The notes: generated by a model from the letters alone, not told the origin. Positions 46,377 through 55,807 are shown, counted from the first letter of the stretch. The stretch is 64,000 bases of DNA from Natronococcus sp. A-GB1 (GCF_029688845.1 NZ_JARUKW010000012.1:83987-147986), one strand, 5' to 3'. A program made the numbers and translations.

Positions 46377-47531
46377 CTAGAACGCTCGCTTGATCTTCTC
46401 GAAGAAGCCCTCGTTGACCTCGATCTCGTCGCCGCCGGCCTCGGCGAACGCCTCGAGGGCCTCGCGTTGCTCCTCGTTGAGCGAGTCGGGGGTGACGATC
46501 TGGACCTTGACGTAGAGATCGCCGTGGCCGCGGCCGCGCAAGCGGGGCATTCCCTTCCCCTGCAGGCGGAACGTCTCCCCGCTCTGGGTCCCCTCGGGGA
46601 CGTCGAACTCGACGCTGCCGTCAAGCGTCGGCACCTGGACCGTGTCGCCGAACGTCGCCTGCGGGAACGAAATCGGGAGTCGGTGGCGAAGGTCGTCACC
46701 CTCGCGCTCGAAGTCCTCGTGCTCGGCGACCGCGACGTCGATCAGCAGGTCACCGCGCGGACCGCCCTCGGGACTGGGGGACCCCTCCCGTTCCATCCGG
46801 AGTGTCTGACCGCTCTGGATTCCGGCCGGTACCTCGACGGTCAGGGTCGCCTCGCCGCGGACGTACCCCTCGCCGCGACAGTCACTACAGGTCTCGGAGT
46901 ACAGCGTTCCCTCCCCCTCACAGCGCGGGCAGGCGGTCGTCTGCTGGACGCGACCCAGCGGCGTCTGCTGGACCTGCGTCACCTGGCCCCGTCCCTGACA
47001 CTCGTGACAGGTCTGGGCATCGGCACTCGGCGGGTGACCCTCGCCATCACAGGTGTCACAAGCCTCGGGTCGCTCGACAGTGAACTGTTTCTCGACGCCC
47101 TCGTAGGCCTCCTCGAGCGTGATCTCGAGTTCGGTTCGCAGGTCGCGACCCTTGCGCGGGCGCTGGCGACCACGACCGCCGCCGCCGCCGAAGACCTGCT
47201 CGAAGATGTCACCGAGACCGCCGCCACCCATCCCGCCGCCCATGCCGCCGAACGGGTCGCCGCCCATCCCGCCCGCGCCGCCGCCGGCGTCGTAGCCGTG
47301 TTTTTCGGCCTGCTCGTAGCGGTCGTGACCCATCCGGTCGTAGGCCTCTCGCTTCTCCTCGTCGGTCAGCACCTGCTTCGCCTTCTGGATCTTTTTGAAC
47401 TTCTCCTCGGCGTCGGGGTCGTCGCTGACGTCCGGGTGGTACTCCGTGGCCTTCTCCCGGTAGGCGCTTTTGATCTCGTCGGCGGACGCGTCGCGACTCA
47501 CGCCGAGAACGTCGTAGAAATCCTCACTCAT
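46377..47531 (-). CDS. dnaJ: Chaperone protein DnaJ (Hsp40)
   Basis: Co-chaperone that stimulates DnaK ATPase. The J domain is MSEDFYDVLGVSRDASADEIKSAYRE with HPDVSDDP (HPD). A glycine-rich region (GGAGGMGGDPFGGMGGG) follows, then four CxxCxGxG zinc repeats (CDTCDGEG, CHECQGRG, CPRCEGEG, CSDCRGEG) and the C-terminal substrate domain. 384 residues, full length. It follows dnaK on the same strand after a 233-bp spacer and so likely has its own promoter. Confidence 0.98.
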   Translation of the reverse strand: MSEDFYDVLGVSRDASADEIKSAYREKATEYHPDVSDDPDAEEKFKKIQKAKQVLTDEEKREAYDRMGHDRYEQAEKHGYDAGGGAGGMGGDPFGGMGGGMGGGGLGDIFEQVFGGGGGRGRQRPRKGRDLRTELEITLEEAYEGVEKQFTVERPEACDTCDGEGHPPSADAQTCHECQGRGQVTQVQQTPLGRVQQTTACPRCEGEGTLYSETCSDCRGEGYVRGEATLTVEVPAGIQSGQTLRMEREGSPSPEGGPRGDLLIDVAVAEHEDFEREGDDLRHRLPISFPQATFGDTVQVPTLDGSVEFDVPEGTQSGETFRLQGKGMPRLRGRGHGDLYVKVQIVTPDSLNEEQREALEAFAEAGGDEIEVNEGFFEKIKRAF

Positions 47532-47764
47532 TCGTTGTGGGCCGTACTCGGTTGAGACACTTGAAACGACCGTTCCCTTGGCTACCGGGTGTGCTGACGA
47601 ACTGCGCCGATCACGACCCTCGGGTGTGTCGCTTGGGCGTCGGCCTCGAGACGGCGCGCTGGTACAGCCGTCACGCGGTCTCCCGCTGTCGGGTCGCCTC
47701 GTTCGACCGTCGTTGTGGTCACCAGCACAAATTGAAGAGTGCGGACGAATGAGGACTCGTCCTG

Positions 47765-49711
47765 TCAGTTTTCGTCTTCGTTATCGCCGCCGTCTTCAAC
47801 GTCCTCGAAGTCGGCGTCGACGTACTCCTCGCTGTCGTCACCGGCGGCAGCACCACCGGGGCCGGCAGCGCCGCCCATATCGCCCATCCCGCCGGGGCCG
47901 GCACCGGCTGCACCGCCAGCGGCGCCGCCGGGACCGCCAGCAGCACCGCCGGCGCCCGCCGCGCCGGCCTGTTGCTGGTACATCTGCTTGCCGATCTCCT
48001 GCAGTTCGGTGCTGAGCGTCTGGGTCGCGTCCTCGAGGTCCTCGGCGTCGGCCTCGTCGTCGTCGACCGTCTCCTCCAGGTCCTCGATCGCCGCCTCGAT
48101 GTCGGCGCGAATGTCGTCGTCGATCTGGTCGTCGTTCTCCTCGAGGAGCTTCTCGGCGCGCTGGATCGTCGCCTCGGCCTCGTTACGAGCCTCGATGCGC
48201 TGGCGCCGCTTCTCGTCTTCTTCCGCGTGTTGCTCGGCCTCCTGTTGCATCTCCTCGATCTCGTCGTCGGAGAGGCCGACGCCCCCTTCGATGGTGATCT
48301 CCTCGCTCTCGCCGGAGCCCTGGTCCTCGGCGGAGACGTTGACGATCCCGTTCTCGTCGAGCGAGAACGTGACCTCGATCTGGGGCGTTCCGGCCGGGGC
48401 CGGCGGAATGCCGGTGAGGTGGAACTCGCCGAGCAGTTCGTTCTCCTCGGCGATCTCGCGTTCGCCTTGGAATACCCGGACCTGCACGGAGGTCTGGTTG
48501 TCCGCCGCGGTGGTGAACACCTTCGACTCCTCGGTCGGAATTGTCGTGTTCTTCTCGATCAGGCGCTCGAAGAGCCCGCCCTTGACCTCGATCCCCAGCG
48601 ACAGCGGGGTGACGTCGAGCAACACGATGTCGTCGACGTCACCCGAGAGCACGCCACCCTGAATCGCCGCGCCCAGCGCGACGGCCTCGTCGGGGTTGAC
48701 GTTCTTCTGGGGCTCCTGGCCGGTGAGCTCCTCGACTTTCTCGCTGACCTGAGGCATCCGGGTCGAGCCACCCACGAGGAGAACTTCGTCGATGTCTCCT
48801 TCGTCGTAGCCGGCGTCCTCGAGGGCCTGCTCGGTCGGTTCGACGGTGCGCTCGATGAGGTCCTCGGTGAGGCTCTCGAACTTCGCGCGGGTCAGCGAGT
48901 CCTCGAGGTGGACGGGGCCGTCGTCGGTCGCGGTGATAAACGGCAGGTTGATGTCCGTCTCCTTTCGGCTGCTGAGTTCGATCTTGGCCTCCTCGGCCGC
49001 GTCTTTCAGCCGCTGGAGGGCCTGGCGGTCCTCGCGGAGGTCGATCCCGTGTTCGGCCTCGAACTCCTCGGCGAGGTGGTCGATGATCGCCTCGTCCCAG
49101 TCGTCGCCACCGAGGTCGTTGTCCCCGTTGGTCGCGACGACCTCGTAGACGCCCCCGCCGAGGTCGAGGATGGAGACGTCGAACGTGCCGCCACCGAGGT
49201 CGTAGACGAGGACGGTCTGGTCGGACTCGTCGTCGAGACCGTAGGCCATCGACGCCGCGGTCGGCTCGTTGACGATACGCTCGACGTCGAAGCCGGCGAT
49301 CTCGCCGGCGTCCTTGGTCGCCTGGCGCTGCTTGTCGTTGAAGTACGCCGGTACCGTGATGACGGCCTTCTCGATGTCATCGCCGAGGTACTCCTCGGCG
49401 TCGTGTTTGATCTTCTGGAGGATCATCGCCGAGATCTCCTCGGGCGTGTACTCCTCGTCGTCTACCTCGACGGTGTAGTCCTCCTCGCCCATGTGGCGCT
49501 TGATCGACTGGATCGTCCGGTCGGGGTTCTGGACGGCCTGGTTCTTGGCCGGCTTGCCGACGAGTCGCTCGTCGTCGTTGAACGCGACGATCGACGGCGT
49601 CGTCCGTTCGCCTTCGCCGTTGGCGATAATCTCCGGATCGCCTCCCTCCATGACCGCGAACGCGCTGTTCGTGGTACCGAGGTCGATACCGAGAATCTTG
49701 TTGCTCGTCAT
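47765..49711 (-). CDS. dnaK: Chaperone protein DnaK (Hsp70)
   Basis: ATP-driven chaperone. Nucleotide-domain motifs are [11 protein letters not shown] at the N-terminus, [14 protein letters not shown] and [11 protein letters not shown]. The linker/substrate domain follows at [14 protein letters not shown], and the C-terminus is an Ala-Gly-Gly-Pro-rich tail ending in a very acidic run. 648 residues. ATG 49711 ([12 protein letters not shown]) is chosen: a TATA box lies 28 nt upstream and the longer frame adds MSITRLV only. Acquired from bacteria early in haloarchaea (general knowledge). Confidence 0.98.
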   Translation of the reverse strand: MTSNKILGIDLGTTNSAFAVMEGGDPEIIANGEGERTTPSIVAFNDDERLVGKPAKNQAVQNPDRTIQSIKRHMGEEDYTVEVDDEEYTPEEISAMILQKIKHDAEEYLGDDIEKAVITVPAYFNDKQRQATKDAGEIAGFDVERIVNEPTAASMAYGLDDESDQTVLVYDLGGGTFDVSILDLGGGVYEVVATNGDNDLGGDDWDEAIIDHLAEEFEAEHGIDLREDRQALQRLKDAAEEAKIELSSRKETDINLPFITATDDGPVHLEDSLTRAKFESLTEDLIERTVEPTEQALEDAGYDEGDIDEVLLVGGSTRMPQVSEKVEELTGQEPQKNVNPDEAVALGAAIQGGVLSGDVDDIVLLDVTPLSLGIEVKGGLFERLIEKNTTIPTEESKVFTTAADNQTSVQVRVFQGEREIAEENELLGEFHLTGIPPAPAGTPQIEVTFSLDENGIVNVSAEDQGSGESEEITIEGGVGLSDDEIEEMQQEAEQHAEEDEKRRQRIEARNEAEATIQRAEKLLEENDDQIDDDIRADIEAAIEDLEETVDDDEADAEDLEDATQTLSTELQEIGKQMYQQQAGAAGAGGAAGGPGGAAGGAAGAGPGGMGDMGGAAGPGGAAAGDDSEEYVDADFEDVEDGGDNEDEN

Positions 49712-49735
49712 TACGAGACGGGTAATGCTCACTTT

Positions 49736-49745
49736 GGTTTAAAGC
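49736..49745 (-). promoter_or_regulatory. TATA box of dnaK
   Basis: Minus-strand CTTTAAACC lies about 28 nt before ATG 49711, predicting a leaderless heat-shock transcript. Confidence 0.6.
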
Positions 49746-49979
49746 TTATCACAGCGAGCGAGCGCACTTTGGATTATAGTAGATGCGGTAAGAAGAGCGC
49801 TCTCGAGCCGGATATCGCCTCTGAGACGAGGTTCCGGACCCAGTTGCGGGTCCGCCTTCGAACGATCCGACTCGGTGTACGCCACGTGGGTACTGCACGG
49901 GCTGGTGTCCGGTCGCCGAAGGGTGCCGAGTACACGGTACGAGCAACTCACTCGGGACTCCGATCCGCCGTCCGCAAAC

Positions 49980-49988
49980 CTATAAAAC
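49980..49988 (+). promoter_or_regulatory. TATA box of the small membrane gene between dnaK and grpE
   Basis: The sequence ctataaaac is about 33 nt before ATG 50017. The 270-bp region between it and dnaK otherwise has no gene. Confidence 0.55.
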
Positions 49989-50016
49989 ATATTACCATCC
50001 GGGAGCGGAATTGGAT

Positions 50017-50211
50017 ATGGACGATGCGCTACTCGGTGCACACCTGCGTGCGATTCGGGCCGCGATAATCGCTGTCGCACTGGCTCTGTTAGCCATTTCG
50101 GTCTCTGTCGGAACTGTCGGACCGGTTTGGATGATATTTGGGGCCACGGCTATCGGTTTCATCGTGTACGCTGTGGCACCCTCTTCGTTTACCACGGGTG
50201 ACGACACGTGA
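50017..50211 (+). CDS. Small two-helix membrane protein
   Basis: 64 residues: MDDALLGAHLRAIRAAIIAVALALLAISV, a second hydrophobic segment VWMIFGATAIGFIVYAVAPSS, and an acidic end. It belongs to a common type of small haloarchaeal membrane protein of unknown role. It is transcribed against grpE and dnaK and separates them. ATG 50017 is preferred to TTG 50011, two codons earlier. Confidence 0.65.
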   Translation: MDDALLGAHLRAIRAAIIAVALALLAISVSVGTVGPVWMIFGATAIGFIVYAVAPSSFTTGDDT

Positions 50212-50349
50212 GCAGGTCTTCGTCGGTTCGTCCAGCGTCGGTTCGCGGAGCGGATAGCGCAGCCGTGCTCCGTGCTACTACCACGAAAACAATTCCCAGG
50301 TGTATGCTGAGGTCGGTTTCGCAGACAGAACGGGTACGCTGCTTAGGAA

Positions 50350-51012
50350 CTACTCCGCCGTGTCCTCGTCTCCGGCGGCCTCGAGTTCGCCGTTTGACAC
50401 CGTCACCTGGGCGTTCTGGATGACCTTCTCGCCCATCTCGTAGCCCGGTGTGTAGACGTCGGCGATGGTCCCTTCGGGCTGGTCGCTGTCGACCTGCATC
50501 ATGACCTCGTGGCGCTGGGGGTCGGCCTCGGTTCCGGGCTCGGGGTCGATCTCGGAGACGTTCTCGTCGGCGAGCACGCGGTCGAACTCCCGCATCGTCA
50601 TCTCGACGCCCTCCCGTAGGCTCTCGACGTCGTCGCTGTCCTCCTCGAGTGCCCGCTTGAGGTTGTCCCGGACGCCGACGAGTCGCTCGACCAGATCCTC
50701 GGTCGCCCGATCCTTGATCTGTTGCTGGCGCTTTTTGGCGCGCTTCTTGTAGTTCTGGAAGTCGGCCTGCTTGCGCTTGAGGCGGCTCTCGAGGTCCTCG
50801 ATCTCTGCTTCGGCCTCCTCGAGCTCCGCGCGGAGCTGCTCGACGGTCTCCTCATCGATTTCGGTCTCGTCGCCGGTCACATCCGTCTCCGGCTCGGTCG
50901 TTTCCGCGTCCGATTCGTCACCCGCGTCGGTCTCGACGCCGTCGCCGTCGTCGGGTCGATCCTCGGACGGGACACCCTGGGCTGACGCGTCCGTGCCCTC
51001 GTCTTCGCTCAT
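50350..51012 (-). CDS. grpE: Nucleotide exchange factor GrpE
   Basis: Releases ADP from DnaK. A long acidic N-terminus (about 1-70) leads to the dimer coiled coil (EEAEAEIEDLESRLKRKQADFQNYKKRAKKR) and the beta-domain with PQRHEVMMQVDSDQPEGTIADVYTPGYEMGEKVIQNAQVTVS, the GrpE signature. 220 residues. ATG 51012 (MSEDEGTDASA) is chosen because the upstream extension is mirror sequence of the helicase gene. Part of grpE-dnaK-dnaJ. Confidence 0.96.
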   Translation of the reverse strand: MSEDEGTDASAQGVPSEDRPDDGDGVETDAGDESDAETTEPETDVTGDETEIDEETVEQLRAELEEAEAEIEDLESRLKRKQADFQNYKKRAKKRQQQIKDRATEDLVERLVGVRDNLKRALEEDSDDVESLREGVEMTMREFDRVLADENVSEIDPEPGTEADPQRHEVMMQVDSDQPEGTIADVYTPGYEMGEKVIQNAQVTVSNGELEAAGDEDTAE

Positions 51013-51082
51013 GATCGGGTCAACGGCCAGCGGCGGTAAAAGGGTTGAGATCCGGACTCGACGGGGTTCGATCCGACGATAT

Positions 51083-52543
51083 ATGTGCCCGCCGACCGCA
51101 GTGTTCGGCGTGACACCGACGGTCGAAGAGGGGGCCATCGAGCTCCGGTACGAGGACGGAACCGTCCGCCTCGAGAGACTGACTCCGGAACTCGTGTCGG
51201 CGCTACGAGAGCGCGTTCCGGAGCTCGAGTCGGATCCCAGATCGGGCGGGCGACGCGTTCCTGCCCTACGGTACGCGCCGCTTCGGACGGCGCTGGCGCT
51301 CGAGGACGTACCTGTCCGGGATCGAGTGCTCGAAACCGACCCCCTCTCGGAACTTCGCTCGGCCTACGAACTCCGCGAGTACCAGCAGGAGGCGCTGTCG
51401 GCCTGGCTCGAGACCGACCGCTGGGCGGGCCTCGAACCCGACGGAACGCTCCCCGTCGACCGCGCCCCCGCGGGCGTCCTCGAGCTCCCCACCGGCAGCG
51501 GGAAGACCGTCATCGCGCTGAAGGCGATCGAACGCCTCGCGACCCCGACGCTCGTCGTCGTTCCGACGATCGATCTGCTCGAGCAGTGGCAACGGGAGCT
51601 CGAACGCGAGTTCGATCTCGAGATCGGGCGCTTCGGCGGGGGCGAACAACGAATCGGACCGATCACCGTCTCGACGTACGACTCGGCCTACCTCAAAGCC
51701 GACTCCGTCGGGAATCGGTTCGGGCTGGTGGTCTTCGACGAGGTTCACCACCTCGGCGGCGAGGGCTACCGCGAGATCGCCCGGCTGCTCGCAGCGCCCG
51801 CGCGGCTGGGGCTGACCGCGACCTTCGAGCGACCCGACGGCGCCCACGAGGTCATCGAGGACGTCGTCGGCCCCCTGGCGTTCCGGATCTCGCCGGACGA
51901 ACTGGCGGGCGACCACCTCGCACCGTACGACGTGAAACGGCTCGAGGTCTCACTGACCCCCGAGGAGCGCGAGGAATACGATCGCAACCAGGAGGTGTTC
52001 GCGAACTACCTCGCGACGTCGAACATCCAGTTCTCGAGCGGCTCGGACTACCAGGAGCTCGTCAAGCGATCCGGCTCGGATCCCGCAGCTCGCGAGGCGC
52101 TGCTCGCGCGCCAGCGCGCTCGCGAGATTACCTACGGCAGCGAGGCGAAGATCGACGCGCTCGAGGGGATCCTCGAGGATCACCGTGGCGAGCGGATCAT
52201 CGTCTTCACGGCGTTCAACGAGCTCGCGTACGACGTCAGCGAGCGGTTTCTGATCCCGACGATTACCCACCAGACCGGCGCCGCCGAGCGACGGGAGATC
52301 TTAGAGCGGTTTCGCGAGGGGACGTACACGCGCATCGCGACCTCGAACGTGCTCGACGAGGGTGTCGACGTCCCCGACGCCAACGTCGCGGTCGTCCTCT
52401 CGGGCAGCGGCAGCGAGCGGGAGTTCACCCAACGGCTCGGACGAATTCTGCGGCCGAAAGAAGACGGCGGACGGGCGCTGCTGTACGAGGTCGTCGCGAG
52501 CGAGACCGCCGAGGAGCGGACCTCGAGGCGCCGGCGGGAGTGA
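51083..52543 (+). CDS. DNA repair helicase XPB/Rad25 homologue
   Basis: Superfamily 2 DNA helicase. Motifs: Walker A ELPTGSGKTVIAL, DEAD-box variant VVFDEVHHLGGEGY, GLTATFER (motif III), ERIIVFTAFNELAYDV (motif IV), TSNVLDEGVDVPDAN (motif V) and QRLGRILRPKE (motif VI). An N-terminal damage-recognition-like domain (ELRYEDGTVRLERL) is present. In archaea XPB works with the nuclease Bax1. Here bax1 lies 6.7 kb downstream instead of adjacent. The start could be ATG 51083 or GTG 51110, since the TATA-like gatatatg overlaps the ATG. Confidence 0.93.
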   Translation: MCPPTAVFGVTPTVEEGAIELRYEDGTVRLERLTPELVSALRERVPELESDPRSGGRRVPALRYAPLRTALALEDVPVRDRVLETDPLSELRSAYELREYQQEALSAWLETDRWAGLEPDGTLPVDRAPAGVLELPTGSGKTVIALKAIERLATPTLVVVPTIDLLEQWQRELEREFDLEIGRFGGGEQRIGPITVSTYDSAYLKADSVGNRFGLVVFDEVHHLGGEGYREIARLLAAPARLGLTATFERPDGAHEVIEDVVGPLAFRISPDELAGDHLAPYDVKRLEVSLTPEEREEYDRNQEVFANYLATSNIQFSSGSDYQELVKRSGSDPAAREALLARQRAREITYGSEAKIDALEGILEDHRGERIIVFTAFNELAYDVSERFLIPTITHQTGAAERREILERFREGTYTRIATSNVLDEGVDVPDANVAVVLSGSGSEREFTQRLGRILRPKEDGGRALLYEVVASETAEERTSRRRRE

Positions 52544-52555
52544 GATAAGGCTAGC

Positions 52556-52585
52556 GGAAGCCCACGACTTCAGTCCTGGGTCCAA
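52556..52585. mobile_element. Remnant IS200/IS605-type element end
   Basis: Twelve bases after the xpb stop, cggaagcccacgacttcagt and the following cctgggtcc form an imperfect hairpin (CCCACGAC against GTCCTGGG, one mismatch). This resembles the subterminal hairpins I recall at haloarchaeal IS200/IS605 ends. No gene of such an element is directly attached. It marks the left edge of the accessory block between xpb and bax1. Confidence 0.4.
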
Positions 52586-52959
52586 GCGGTAGGCAGGACT
52601 TCACAAACTACGCACGTCACTCGGCTTGTGATTCCCCCGTTACTCCGACTCGTCGGCAACCCACCATACGACAGCTCGAGCGCCATCGCGTCGACGAACG
52701 CCACCAGCTGATCCAGCTCGACGGAGGAGCTGGTAAGAAACCTGACCTCCTCGAGGGTCGCATATACACCTCTGTCAGCGGATACCACACCGAACTGGTA
52801 TCGACGAAGTCGTAGGTACCGCTGACGACTCGACGCGGCTCACGAAGAAACGTGAGAGCCCCGTCGATAAGTCGTTCCCGTGCAGTGGCGTTCGCTTCGT
52901 GTCAGCGACCATTGACGATGGCGACGCTGACCAACGCAGCACAGTTTTTCAAACTGCGT
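52586..52959. other. Spacer of about 370 bp with decayed coding-like sequence
   Basis: A minus-strand frame (52570-52788) has a short protein-like part (YATLEEVRFLTSSSVELDQ), but it runs into the IS-like hairpin and lacks a conserved end. It looks like a gene fragment. The right part holds a TATA-like gtttttcaaa at 52944-52953, before the next gene. Confidence 0.4.
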
Positions 52960-53550
52960 ATGAGTACTGATCGTATGCAACGGGCCGCGGCGCTAGGTAA
53001 CCGTCTCGTTGAGACGTCGTATTCGTTCGCCAGCGGTCGTATGGTGGGCCTCGCGACGGCTACGTTCGTCGTGTTTCTCACGGTTATCCTCCCGGAGGAA
53101 GCCAGCAGAAACGCGGCGTACTTCGGTGACGCCCCCACTCCGGACGGATCGTTCATCTACTCCGCGTCGGATCTCTACGACATGGCGAACGCCTACGGCG
53201 AAGACGGAAGGCGGTACTACATCCGTTCCCGGTTCACCTTCGACGTCGTCTGGCCGCTTGCCTACGGCTGGTTTCTCTGGGCCGGCATCGCCTATTTCGG
53301 GCAAGCGGCGGAACGTCCCCAGGTCAGATACACGGTGTTGCTCCCGATACTGGCGGTACTGCTGGATTTCATGGAGAACACGTCGGCGTCGATCGTGATG
53401 GCGCTCTATCCTGATCGGGCCCCCGTCCTCGCACATCTGGTGCCGGTGTTTACGTTCGCGAAGTGGGTCGTGATTGGGTTGAGCTTCACCGCGTTTGGAG
53501 CGCTAGTGCTCATCTGGCTTGGAAAGCGGATACCGCAAACCGGTGAATAG
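52960..53550 (+). CDS. Four-helix membrane protein of unknown function
   Basis: 196 residues starting MSTDRMQRAAALGNRLVE. Hydrophobic segments lie at about 24-42, 87-108, 118-134 and 163-186. Between the first two is a polar loop NAAYFGDAPTPDGSFIYSASDLYDMANAYGEDGRRYYIRSRF. It is a known-looking membrane family, but I cannot name it. ATG 52960 is chosen since gtttttcaaa lies 10-15 bases before; an ATG at 52918 would put that TATA-like word inside the gene. Confidence 0.6.
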   Translation: MSTDRMQRAAALGNRLVETSYSFASGRMVGLATATFVVFLTVILPEEASRNAAYFGDAPTPDGSFIYSASDLYDMANAYGEDGRRYYIRSRFTFDVVWPLAYGWFLWAGIAYFGQAAERPQVRYTVLLPILAVLLDFMENTSASIVMALYPDRAPVLAHLVPVFTFAKWVVIGLSFTAFGALVLIWLGKRIPQTGE

Positions 53551-53720
53551 ACTGCTTTCTGTACTAACACGATCTACAGTAGCCACTGAAAGTCAGTGCG
53601 AACCCGATCGTACGACGGCTGTGCGATCGGTGTGCAAACCGTTTCGGTTGTTACTATAGCAGTGACTTCCTCACCACCCTACTCGCTCACCGCTGACGCG
53701 GTTCGCTCCTTGAGGGGTAG

Positions 53721-53977
53721 CGTGAGACCTTCGGTCTCACGGACCATGCGAACGGGCGCGGAGCGCCCGTGAGCAGATGGGGCTTCCTGCTTCGATGACG
53801 TTGTCAGACTGCGTCTGACAGCCTGTCGAGGTTCCCTCGACAAACGCGCTTTGCAGACACCGAATCGGTGTCCGTAGGGAGCGTAGTCTTCACAGGCGTT
53901 GACGAATCGCTCCGCGATTCGTTCGCACGCCAGAAATCGAAGATTTCTGGGGACGTTGATTCGGGACGGCCCGTCCC
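53721..53977. repeat. Array of eight perfect three-base-loop hairpins at the 3' end of tnpB
   Basis: Perfect inverted repeats, each with exactly three unpaired bases: 53721-53741 (9 bp, TTC), 53752-53770 (8 bp, GGA), 53802-53820 (8 bp, TGC), 53824-53842 (8 bp, TTC), 53856-53872 (7 bp, AAT), 53902-53922 (9 bp, TCC), 53930-53950 (9 bp, GAA) and 53963-53977 (6 bp, GCC). Stem sequences all differ. Six lie inside or across the end of the tnpB frame and two lie beyond it. In related elements this region gives the guide (omega) RNA. Confidence 0.9.
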
Positions 53978-54745
53978 TACTTGCTCAAGACCGCGAGAAA
54001 GAAGGTTCCACGACGCATTCGCGTCTCTGTCTGCCCCGAACCCGCACGACGGATACGAATGCTCGCGTACCCACAACGGTTTGTCCGTCTCGACGGCACA
54101 TGACGCGCACTCTTTGGTCGTTCCTCGGGGGTCCACGGCAACGAAGTGCGTCCCTCCCCGTTCGCACTTGTATTCGAGCAGTCGCAGGAACGTCCCCCAC
54201 GAGGCCCCGGCTCGGTTCCGAGAGTTGCCCGGTAGTTCGACCAGTCCCTTCGCGTCCAAGTTCTCGACTGCGACAAGGTCGTACTCGCGGGTGTAGTACG
54301 CCGAGAGTTTGTGCAAGAAATCACGTCGCTTGCGCTTCAGGTCGGCGTGGCGTCGAGCGACTGTCTTGCGTTGTTCCTCCCAGTTGTTCGAGCCGTGTTC
54401 CTTCCGCGAGAGGTTACGTTGGGCGCGTTCCAACCGCTCGCGTTCGTCGGAAAGGTCTGGCGACTCGACGGCTGTTCCGTCGCTGTGTGGACGTATTTCA
54501 GGATTCCCACGTCGATGCCAACCGCGTCAGTCACCTCGTCGGGCTTCTCGGATGGGTCGTCAGGGGTTTCGACGCCGAGGATGGCGTACCACTTGCCGGT
54601 AGGTTCGCGTTTGACCGTGACGGTCTTGATGATGGCGCCGTCGGGCAGGTCTCGGTGGAACTTGATAGGAATGTCACCAATCTCCGAGAGCCACAGACGG
54701 TATGTCGCCTGCCCGGTCCAACGTTCGCTTTCAAATCTCGAGTTG
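53804..54745 (-). pseudogene. Truncated, frameshifted TnpB (IS200/IS605, IS1341-type)
   Basis: TnpB is the RNA-guided nuclease of IS200/IS605 elements. The piece begins near FESERWTGQATYRLWLSEIG, so the first 150-200 residues are missing. RuvC-I is DAVGIDVGILKYVHT. Then one base is lost (about 54487) and the correct frame resumes SDGTAVESPDLSDERERL. RuvC-II is LVAVENLDAKGLV. The zinc finger is CASC with HSYPSCG, where the third cysteine is tyrosine. RuvC-III is FGADRDANAS. The C-terminus is interrupted by palindromes (EIFDFW and CRGNLDRLSDAV). After 53804 the AGSP-type ending can still be read out of frame context. No TnpA is present. Confidence 0.88.
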
Positions 54746-54785
54746 GCTACATCATGTGGAGAGATTCCCACGTGACGGCGCGTCT

Positions 54786-54805
54786 CCACGGCCTGAAGGC
54801 CGTGG
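54786..54805. repeat. Perfect 9-bp hairpin at the broken 5' side of tnpB
   Basis: Arms CCACGGCCT and AGGCCGTGG with two bases between. It is typical of subterminal hairpins of IS200/IS605 elements and lies just where TnpB similarity ends, so it may mark the element end or a second element. Confidence 0.6.
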
Positions 54806-55000
54806 TATTGCGCCCGTTCAGCGTATAATCCACCACCCGATAGAGAGCTCGAGGCAGACATGCTGCAGACAAGGCGCGAGTCTTGCAACTGCTCAGCCAA
54901 CCCGACCGTGCTTGATTCCTCGATACAGTCACGTACACCATATTCTGATAACCGAGGGGTATTTGATGGATTAGTGGCTAACACGGACTAAATCGATCAT

Positions 55001-55807
55001 ATGATCGGATATGAACTGGGGATCGTCCTCGCCGTTGGTATCTTTACTGCAGCCGTATGCGGCGTGGGAACACTGCCTTTCTTTTTTGTAGATGAAATCA
55101 GTGACCGGCTGACGGTCGTCCTGTGGGGGTTTGCGGGTGGTGTCATGCTGTTTGCGTCGCTTTTCGGATTCATTTTCGAGGGACTTGAAGAGGGAACTCT
55201 CGTGGAAGTTAGTGTCGGACTCCTCGTTGGAATCGGAGTCGTGGTTGTTGCTGATCGGGTAATTACGGGCTACGAGTTCGCCCCGCGAGAGATGGCTCAA
55301 GCGGACTTCAAAAAACTCGTGTTGATTGTCGGCGTGCTAACCGTTCACAGCTTCCCCGAAGGGGTTGCACTGGGGGTCGCTTTCGCTGACCTCGGTATCG
55401 AAGGCGACCTCGTGCTTGGTGGACTCGTTGTGCCGTCTCTTGCGGTGTTTATTACGGTTGCAATCTCAGTCCAGAACATTCCCGAGGGGCTTGCGGTTGC
55501 GATCCCGTTGAAAACGTTCGGCGTTCCGAACTGGCACATCTTTGGCTGGGCGGTCTTTTCGAGCCTTCCACAGCCACTCGGTGCTGGTATCGCTTACATC
55601 TTCGTCGTGTGGGCACGAGAATTTCTTCCCTACGGCTTCGGATTTGCTGCTGGTGCAATGATCTATCTCGTCTTACACGACATCTTTCCGGATGCACTTG
55701 ATCACGGTCACGGAGCCGGGTTGGCAAACGGTGGTCGTAGAGAGTTATTTCTCGGCATCGTTATCGGTGTCGCACTCATGGCACCCATCCTGTTGCTTAC
55801 AGAGTGA
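55001..55807 (+). CDS. ZIP-family divalent metal transporter
   Basis: Likely Zn2+ or Fe2+/Mn2+ carrier in the membrane. 268 residues with about eight segments. The metal-site helices are VLTVHSFPEGVALGVAFAD (H-x3-E) and AISVQNIPEGLAVAIPL (N-x3-E), the classic ZIP pair. A basic cytosolic loop (FAPREMAQADFKK) takes the place of the histidine-rich loop. Codon use is clearly AT-richer than that of core genes, consistent with transfer. ATG 55001 follows the IS remnant directly. Confidence 0.9.
   Translation: MIGYELGIVLAVGIFTAAVCGVGTLPFFFVDEISDRLTVVLWGFAGGVMLFASLFGFIFEGLEEGTLVEVSVGLLVGIGVVVVADRVITGYEFAPREMAQADFKKLVLIVGVLTVHSFPEGVALGVAFADLGIEGDLVLGGLVVPSLAVFITVAISVQNIPEGLAVAIPLKTFGVPNWHIFGWAVFSSLPQPLGAGIAYIFVVWAREFLPYGFGFAAGAMIYLVLHDIFPDALDHGHGAGLANGGRRELFLGIVIGVALMAPILLLTE

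Noticed and set aside
47537..47752. Plus-strand 71-codon ORF between dnaJ and dnaK
   Set aside because: Basic and cysteine-rich without pattern. It covers the dnaJ promoter region and no family is recognised.
47972..50068. Plus-strand open frame of 698 codons opposite dnaK
   Set aside because: It is the mirror of dnaK codons ([17 protein letters not shown] repeats). It has no family resemblance.
52570..52788. Minus-strand 72-codon ORF after xpb
   Set aside because: Only about half is protein-like and its end runs through an IS-type hairpin. Treated as a fragment.
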